Part shown: piece after piece, positions 7,947 through 12,194 of the stretch
Layout of the letters: every line of letters begins with the position of its first letter
Position numbering within the stretch: the stretch's first letter is position 1
Source: JACPLA01 sp035291905
GTDB taxonomy: Bacteria; Bacteroidota; Ignavibacteria; UBA10030
Direction of reading: 5' to 3'
Assembly (NCBI GenBank): GCA_035291905.1
Contig: DATDRF010000075.1
Coordinates: 1-12,194 of the forward strand
DNA: 12,194 nucleotides
Program-made: the position numbers and the translations under genes
The notes under the pieces: generated by a model
What the model saw: only the letters and a program-made list of their open reading frames with translations
Databases searched by the model: none
Told to the model about the DNA's origin: nothing

Positions 7947-7985
7947 ATTGGCTACTTCACATAACACATATTATACAACAACAGG
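7947..7985. other. Convergent purL/dapF junction without a clear terminator
   Basis: Only 39 nt separate the purL stop (TAG, 7944-7946) from the dapF stop (read on the minus strand, 7986-7988). The stretch is AT-rich. The best hairpin I find is a 4-bp stem, GTAG (7943-7946) with CTAC (7952-7955), which is too weak for an intrinsic terminator, and no U run follows on either strand. Termination may be Rho-dependent, or the transcripts may overlap at their 3' ends. Confidence 0.4.
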
Positions 7986-8807
7986 TTAAATCTCGAATTC
8001 ACCCTCAAACACCGTTTCCGCCGGCCCCTCGAGCGTCACATTGACTATCCCACCATCCGCACCGACAACAAAGTCAACGAATAGATCCCTATGGCCCTTC
8101 GGGACAACCTTCACGGGAGTAGCCATCCCGAAATCCAGATACGCTACGATTCCTGCGGCTATCGCTCCTGTCCCACATGCTAATGTTTCAGCTTCAACGC
8201 CTCGCTCGTATGTCCTTATTCTCAAAGCGCTACTCCCCTGCAGCTCAACAAAATTCACGTTCACACCTGCGGGTTTAAACCGCCTATGAGAGCGTATTGT
8301 CCTGCCGAGTCCCTGAACGTCGACGGCGTCAAGACCCTTTCTCGTGACCTTTGAAGCCAGCACTACCACATGAGGCGAGCCTGTGTCGACGAAGGTCATC
8401 GGTAGACGCTTTCCTTCCACCGGGAGCACAAAAGACCTCTTCAGGCCTGAGGGGTCCTTCATCCTCAATTTCACCGATCCTTCCTCGACCTGGGCACTGT
8501 AGACATGGTCCAACGCATCAAATTCATGTTTCGGAGGCGCAATCCCTTTCCTCACGGCATAATCGGCCATGCACCGCCCACCATTGCCGCACATACCGCC
8601 ATAACTCCCGTCCGCATTGAAATACGTCATCCTGAACGCCGCTACGGTGCTTTTCTCTGCCAACAGAAGCCCATCAGCACCAACCCCCCAGTGCCTGTCG
8701 CATATCTTGCGGGCAAGAGCGGCCCCGTCGCGAACTTCCCCATTGCGGTTGTCCACCACGACAAAGTCGTTTCCTGCGCCGCTCATTTTCTCGAATCGTA
8801 TCTTCAT
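7986..8807 (-). CDS. dapF: Diaminopimelate epimerase
   Basis: With the ATG at 8805-8807 the protein has 273 residues, against 274 for E. coli DapF. It interconverts LL- and meso-diaminopimelate, the last step before lysine and the source of the peptidoglycan cross-linking residue, without a cofactor. Both catalytic cysteines are present: C73 in MCGNGGRC (72-79) and C211 in ERGVEAETLACGTGA (201-215). The N-terminal 'KMSGAGNDFVVVDN' (7-20) and 'DTGSPHVV' are also family-typical. The frame stays open upstream to an ATG at 8894 inside phoU, but that 29-residue extension has no counterpart in the family. The gene is 67 nt downstream of phoU on the same strand, which suggests cotranscription with the phosphate operon. 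Confidence 0.96.
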   Translation of the reverse strand: MKIRFEKMSGAGNDFVVVDNRNGEVRDGAALARKICDRHWGVGADGLLLAEKSTVAAFRMTYFNADGSYGGMCGNGGRCMADYAVRKGIAPPKHEFDALDHVYSAQVEEGSVKLRMKDPSGLKRSFVLPVEGKRLPMTFVDTGSPHVVVLASKVTRKGLDAVDVQGLGRTIRSHRRFKPAGVNVNFVELQGSSALRIRTYERGVEAETLACGTGAIAAGIVAYLDFGMATPVKVVPKGHRDLFVDFVVGADGGIVNVTLEGPAETVFEGEFEI

Positions 8808-8815
8808 AGACAACA

Positions 8816-8837
8816 AGAGCCTTTTTTTGACGGCTCT
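8816..8837 (-). promoter_or_regulatory. Small hairpin with poly-A loop before dapF
   Basis: Read on the minus strand, AGAGCC (8837-8832) pairs with GGCTCT (8821-8816) around a 10-nt loop that ends in seven A residues. The only ribosome-binding-like sequence before the chosen dapF start, AAGG, sits at the loop/stem edge about 12 nt from the ATG. The hairpin could partly mask or position that site. It is not a terminator, because the A run lies in the loop and no U run follows. Pairing is seen; function is inferred. Confidence 0.3.
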
Positions 8838-8874
8838 ATGATCCTCAATTTCTTCGTGAAGTTCAAGACCCGTC

Positions 8875-9540
8875 TTAGATCTGCTCGTCGGCATTGTGCT
8901 TGATGATTCTGGCGTTCACGAGGAAGATCACGTCTTCCGCAATATTCGTTGCATGATCGGCCAGCCTCTCCAGATGTCGCGAAAGGATGACCACGTGGAC
9001 AGCCGGCTCGATCAGGTCCTTTGACCCCTTCATTTTGCCAACCATCAGCTCAAACATCTGGCGATCAATGGAATCGATCACATCGTCCGAAGTCAAGACC
9101 TTCTTCGCGAGGCCCGGATCGTTGTTCACAAACGAGTCAATAGCCGCCTTTACCATTTCCCGTGCAGCCGTTGCCATTTCGCGTAATCTGGTCTCCTTGA
9201 CGAACGCCCTGAATGGCACGAGGGCTTTCACACGTTCAGCCAGGTTAACAGCTATGTCACCGATTCGCTCTAATTCGTTATTGATTTTGAGTGCAGCCAT
9301 CAGAAGCCTCAAATCGACCGCCACGGGCTGCGTCAATGCGAAGATTCGCATGCATTGCTGATCGATCGCGTTGTCATACTCGTCAACCTTCTTATCCCGC
9401 TCGATTACCAGGGCTGAAAGCGACTCATCCCCGTCGATGATCGACTTCACTCCGCAGTCAATCTGCTCCTCGACAAGGCTTCCCATTCTGATCAGCATGG
9501 TCCTGAGCTGATCGAGTTCCATTTCAAAATGTCTCGGCAT
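8875..9540 (-). CDS. phoU: Phosphate signalling protein PhoU
   Basis: With the ATG at 9538-9540 the protein has 221 residues, a usual PhoU length. It is an all-helical cytoplasmic protein with two similar three-helix halves. It opens with the family-typical 'RHFEMELDQLRTMLIRMG' (3-20). Each half carries a metal-binding-type helix: 'NELERIGDIAVNLAE' (88-102) and 'RHLERLADHATNIAEDV' (188-204). PhoU links the state of the Pst transporter to the PhoR/PhoB-type two-component system and represses the Pho response when phosphate is plentiful. The chosen start has AAAGGGA close upstream; a TTG at 9579 would add 13 residues that do not look conserved. It lies 42 nt after pstB. No phoR or phoB gene is in the window. 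Confidence 0.95.
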   Translation of the reverse strand: MPRHFEMELDQLRTMLIRMGSLVEEQIDCGVKSIIDGDESLSALVIERDKKVDEYDNAIDQQCMRIFALTQPVAVDLRLLMAALKINNELERIGDIAVNLAERVKALVPFRAFVKETRLREMATAAREMVKAAIDSFVNNDPGLAKKVLTSDDVIDSIDRQMFELMVGKMKGSKDLIEPAVHVVILSRHLERLADHATNIAEDVIFLVNARIIKHNADEQI

Positions 9541-9582
9541 AGTCCCTTTCTGTTTTGAGCCTATCTTCTGGATGAACAAGGA

Positions 9583-10395
9583 TCATCCAAAGCGGCCCGT
9601 AATATACTCTTCCGTCTGTTTCTTTTCAGGATTCGTAAAAATCTTTCGCGTCTCCCCGTGCTCGATCAATTTTCCCAGGTAAAAGAAGGCGGTCGAATCG
9701 CTCACGCGGGCTGCCTGCTGCATGTTGTGAGTCACAATGACAATGGTGTAGGCCGATTTCAATTCATGGATCAATTCTTCGATTTTTGCCGTAGCGAGGG
9801 GATCAAGAGCGCTGGCAGGTTCATCCATAAGCACAACCCGTGGATTGACGGCAAGCGTCCGTGCTATGCACAGTCGTTGCTGCTGACCGCCGGACAGACT
9901 GACCCCCGACTTGTCCAACTGGTCTTTCACTTCATCCCAAAGAGCCGCCTGTTGCAGGCTGCGCTCGACGATGTCGTTGAGTTCGCTCTTTTTGGCCAAT
10001 CCATTGAGCCGCAATCCAACCGCAACGTTGTCAAAAATCGACATCGTTGGGAACGGGTTTGGCTTCTGAAACACCATCCCGACCTTCCTTCGCACGCTCA
10101 CGGGATCTGCCTTGTAGATGTCCTCCCCGTCTAAGAAGACCTCTCCACGCATGCTCCCGCCGGCAACTTCATGCATCCTGTTCAGGCACCTCAGGAATGT
10201 TGATTTGCCGCAACCCGAGGGCCCTATGATGGCAAGGACACGATGTTCGGGAATGTCCAGGGACACATTATGAAGCGCCTGGACCTTCCCAAAAAATGCA
10301 TCGACGCCCCTGGCAGATATCTTTGGCGATGTAAGTGACGATGGCATCAGGATTTCCTTCTTGTTCAATACGGGTGCAGCAACGTCCATGACCAT
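9583..10395 (-). CDS. pstB: Phosphate ABC transporter ATP-binding protein PstB
   Basis: A 270-residue ABC ATPase (from the ATG at 10395) that drives phosphate import. Seen in order are Walker A GPSGCGKST (58-66), the Q-loop region 'GMVFQKPNPFP' (106-116), the signature LSGGQQQRLCIAR (167-179), Walker B VVLMDEP (187-193) and the switch histidine H223 in 'VTHNMQQAAR'. The C-terminal KKQTEEYITGRFG is characteristic of PstB rather than other ABC ATPases. The start is uncertain. ATG 10395 lies 2 nt after the pstA stop with GGAG 8 nt upstream. An in-frame ATG at 10347 has AAGGA 7 nt upstream and gives 254 residues, closer to the 257 of E. coli PstB. Upstream codons beyond 10395 overlap pstA and are unconserved. 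Confidence 0.96.
   Translation of the reverse strand: MVMDVAAPVLNKKEILMPSSLTSPKISARGVDAFFGKVQALHNVSLDIPEHRVLAIIGPSGCGKSTFLRCLNRMHEVAGGSMRGEVFLDGEDIYKADPVSVRRKVGMVFQKPNPFPTMSIFDNVAVGLRLNGLAKKSELNDIVERSLQQAALWDEVKDQLDKSGVSLSGGQQQRLCIARTLAVNPRVVLMDEPASALDPLATAKIEELIHELKSAYTIVIVTHNMQQAARVSDSTAFFYLGKLIEHGETRKIFTNPEKKQTEEYITGRFG
10355..10359 (-). promoter_or_regulatory. Second ribosome binding site inside the pstB 5' region
   Basis: AAGGA on the minus strand, 7 nt upstream of the in-frame ATG at 10345-10347. Initiation here would give a 254-residue PstB beginning MPSSLTSPKISARG, close to the usual length. It competes with the site at 10404-10407 as the true start signal. Confidence 0.45.
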
Positions 10396-10397
10396 TC

Positions 10398-11264
10398 TTA
10401 TTTCTCCGAATAGCGACTCCGTGTGACAAATCGAACGGCAAAGCTCAATACCGAGATCATGACAATAAGAACGAGAGCGGCGGTCCAGGCCTGGTTGTTC
10501 CAATCCTCAAACGGGGCCTTGGCATAATCATAAATGAAAACCGTCAGTGACCCGATGGGCTGATCGATTTCCGTAGACCAGAACCGGTTCCCGAGAGCTG
10601 TGAACAGGAGAGGCGCTGTCTCCCCTGCCACACGGGCAATTGCCAGAAGTATTCCGGTAACGATCCCGCGAAATGCCGTTCGGAGGACTATTTGAAGCGT
10701 CGTTTTCCACTGGGGAATTCCAAGTGCCAGGGCGGCCTCACGGAATGAGTCGGGAACAAGGCGAATCATCTCCTCGGTTGTCCGGGTGACGGTCGGAATC
10801 ATGAGTATGGCCATTGCCACGCCGCCAGCAAAGGCAGAAAAGTGCTTCATGGGAATAACGACAAGCGTGTATGCGACGACTCCCGCAACGATCGACGGAA
10901 CGCCGCTCAACACATCCGTCATGAACCGAACCATGAATCCGAACTTGTTGTTCCCGAATTCGGCCAGATAGATACCGGTAATGATGCCGATCGGCAGCCC
11001 GATTGCGCTCCCCAGGCTCACGAGGACCATAGTCCCTGCGATGGCGTTGGCCATCCCTCCCCCGCTCTCCCCCACCGGCTTTGGCATTTCGACAAAAAAC
11101 TCAAGATTCAGGTACCCCGCTCCCTTGCTGATCGTATAGACGAAAATAAGAACCAACGGAATGAGTGCAATGAGCGCACTGGTGAAGGAAAGAGATAACA
11201 TCACACCATTTCTCACTTTGCGGCGCAAAAAGAGGGATTGGTCTTTTTTTGAGATCGTGCTCAT
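10398..11264 (-). CDS. pstA: Phosphate ABC transporter permease PstA
   Basis: A 288-residue inner-membrane permease with about six hydrophobic helices (roughly 22-46, 73-101, 117-138, 143-160, 197-215 and 258-282). The cytoplasmic coupling loop carries REAALALG (175-182), the EAA-type motif that contacts PstB. 'DVLSGVPSIVAGV' (117-129) and 'ARVAGETAPLLFTALG' (210-225) are typical of PstA. With PstC it forms the phosphate channel. The ATG at 11262-11264 overlaps the pstC stop as ATGA and has GAAGG just upstream. The same frame stays open for another 205 codons upstream through pstC, but that part is Arg/Pro/His-rich and is a shadow of pstC, so a longer start would be an annotation error. Confidence 0.96.
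   Translation of the reverse strand: MSTISKKDQSLFLRRKVRNGVMLSLSFTSALIALIPLVLIFVYTISKGAGYLNLEFFVEMPKPVGESGGGMANAIAGTMVLVSLGSAIGLPIGIITGIYLAEFGNNKFGFMVRFMTDVLSGVPSIVAGVVAYTLVVIPMKHFSAFAGGVAMAILMIPTVTRTTEEMIRLVPDSFREAALALGIPQWKTTLQIVLRTAFRGIVTGILLAIARVAGETAPLLFTALGNRFWSTEIDQPIGSLTVFIYDYAKAPFEDWNNQAWTAALVLIVMISVLSFAVRFVTRSRYSEK
10404..10407 (-). promoter_or_regulatory. First ribosome binding site of pstB, within the pstA 3' end
   Basis: GGAG on the minus strand, 8 nt upstream of the ATG at 10393-10395. It is embedded in the last codons of pstA, whose TAA lies between it and the pstB ATG, a layout that favours translational coupling of the two genes. Confidence 0.5.
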
Positions 11265-12194
11265 GCTGCCTTCTTTGTCACACTCCACACGAGGATTCTG
11301 GCGAACATATTGATGATGATCGTGATGGCAAAAAGGAGAAGCGCCACATAGATCAACGCGCTGACGTACATTTCGCTCGTCGCTTCGGTAAACTCGTTCG
11401 CAAGTACGCTGGCCATCGTATAGCCCGGATCGAACAACGAAAGTGAAATCGAAGGTCTGTTCCCGATGACCATTGTGACAGCCATTGTTTCGCCGATTGC
11501 TCTGCCAAGGCCCAATAATGTAGCCCCGAAAATCCCCGAACGTGCATCGCTCAGGATAATCCGTATGGTCTCCCATTTTGTTGCTCCGATGGCGAGGGCT
11601 GCCTCGCGTTGGCTTCGGGGAACGGCTTTCAGGACATCCCGGGAGATTGATGTGATAATGGGAAGAATCATGATCGACAGGATGATACCGGCCGAAAGCA
11701 TCCCATATCCATACGGAGCTCCGCGGAAGAAGGGGAGAAAACCCAGATTGTCCGACAGGAACGGTTCGACGGTCGTTCGAATCCACGGGACCAATACAAA
11801 AATACCCCAGAGGCCGTATATGATGCTGGGGATCCCTGCCAGGAGCTCCACCAGAAAGGACAGAGGACGCTCGAACCATGAGGGAGCAATCTCGGAGAGG
11901 AACACGGCTACTCCGATACTCAACGGCAGAGCGATGACCAGTGCAAGGAAGGATGAAACAAGCGTCCCGTAGATAAAGGGCAATGCTCCATACTCTTCAA
12001 GGACCGGATCCCAGTTGCTTTCGGCAAAAAACTTCCACCCAAACTTTTCGATAGCGACCTCAGCGCCTCGGTACATTTCGTACCCCATCAGGACCACGAG
12101 AAGCAAGACTCCCGTTGCAAAGAGAGCAGTCAGATACTTAAAGACAAGATCCGCCAGGTTGGATCCCGGCGGATTTGTTCCTGAAACCAAGTGC
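11261..12194 (-). CDS. pstC: Phosphate ABC transporter permease PstC (5' end may be outside the window)
   Basis: An inner-membrane permease of at least 309 residues, partner of PstA. The first helix lies at about 20-37, then 'EYGALPFIYGTLVSS' (66-80), typical of PstC. The family stretch 'VELLAGIPSIIYGLWGIFVL' (114-133) and the coupling-loop motif REAALAIG (195-202) follow, then 'GLGRAIGETMAVTMVIGN' (227-244) and 'ANEFTEA' (264-270). Numbering is from a TTG at 12188-12190, the only start-like codon near the edge. The frame is open to the last base, so the true start may be further right; E. coli PstC has 319 residues. The stop overlaps the pstA start by 4 nt. The binding-protein gene pstS would be expected upstream, off the right edge. 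Confidence 0.95.
   Translation of the reverse strand, partial: HLVSGTNPPGSNLADLVFKYLTALFATGVLLLVVLMGYEMYRGAEVAIEKFGWKFFAESNWDPVLEEYGALPFIYGTLVSSFLALVIALPLSIGVAVFLSEIAPSWFERPLSFLVELLAGIPSIIYGLWGIFVLVPWIRTTVEPFLSDNLGFLPFFRGAPYGYGMLSAGIILSIMILPIITSISRDVLKAVPRSQREAALAIGATKWETIRIILSDARSGIFGATLLGLGRAIGETMAVTMVIGNRPSISLSLFDPGYTMASVLANEFTEATSEMYVSALIYVALLLFAITIIINMFARILVWSVTKKAA

Noticed and set aside
7970..7975. TATAAT on the minus strand in the purL/dapF gap, resembling a -10 promoter element
   Set aside because: There is no -35-like sequence at the right distance, the gap is AT-rich, and it would only drive antisense transcription into purL.
8808..8894. Upstream in-frame ATG for dapF overlapping the end of phoU
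   Set aside because: It adds 29 residues not expected in DapF; the start at 8807 gives the normal 273-residue length and the usual N-terminus.
11265..11879. The pstA frame stays open for 205 more codons upstream, suggesting a 493-residue protein
   Set aside because: The extra part lies wholly within pstC in another frame, is rich in Arg, Pro, Ser and His with no membrane pattern, and the pstA start with ATGA overlap at 11264 fits the family length.
1..12194. Search by eye for CRISPR repeats, tRNA or rRNA genes, insertion-sequence ends, toxin-antitoxin or defence genes
   Set aside because: None seen; nearly all of the window is accounted for by housekeeping and transport genes, and no gene-free stretch exceeds 80 nt.

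Overview
The window carries ordinary bacterial chromosome genes in two convergent blocks. I see no mobile element, CRISPR array, tRNA, rRNA or defence locus. GC content looks moderate (low-to-mid fifties by eye). Several features fit the Bacteroidota/Ignavibacteria side of the FCB group: an ExbD-type C-terminus, a CvpA-MutS2 pair, a biotin carboxylase encoded separately from a long (178 aa) biotin carrier subunit, and a small-type PurL. This placement is an inference from family resemblance, not from a marker gene.

Left block, plus strand (1-7946): the end of an ExbD/TolR-like gene, then yqeY, cvpA, mutS2, a biotin carboxylase gene, a biotin carboxyl carrier gene and purL. From yqeY to the carrier gene the spacing is operon-like: gaps of 1, 1 and 3 nt and one 4-nt overlap. 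purL follows after 57 nt. The only other sizeable gap is the 79 nt between exbD and yqeY. It holds two interleaved inverted repeats that could form a pseudoknot next to the yqeY ribosome binding site.

Right block, minus strand (12194-7986): pstC, pstA, pstB, phoU and dapF, read from right to left. This is the high-affinity phosphate ABC transporter with its regulator, followed by diaminopimelate epimerase. pstC and pstA overlap by 4 nt, pstA and pstB are 2 nt apart, pstB and phoU are 42 nt apart, and phoU and dapF are 67 nt apart. The phosphate-binding protein gene pstS, the expected promoter and any Pho box would lie beyond the right edge. The blocks converge between purL and dapF with only 39 nt between stop codons and no clear intrinsic terminator.

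How the genes work together: PstC and PstA form the membrane channel, PstB powers it, and PhoU links transport to phosphate signalling. The biotin carboxylase and carrier subunits form two thirds of an acyl-CoA (probably propionyl- or acetyl-CoA) carboxylase; the carboxyltransferase is not in the window. PurL needs PurS and PurQ, which are also absent. I found no convincing undescribed system. The points most worth a second look are the possible pseudoknot at yqeY, the attachment of dapF to the phosphate operon, and two plausible starts for pstB. No stretch over 300 bases lacks a gene.
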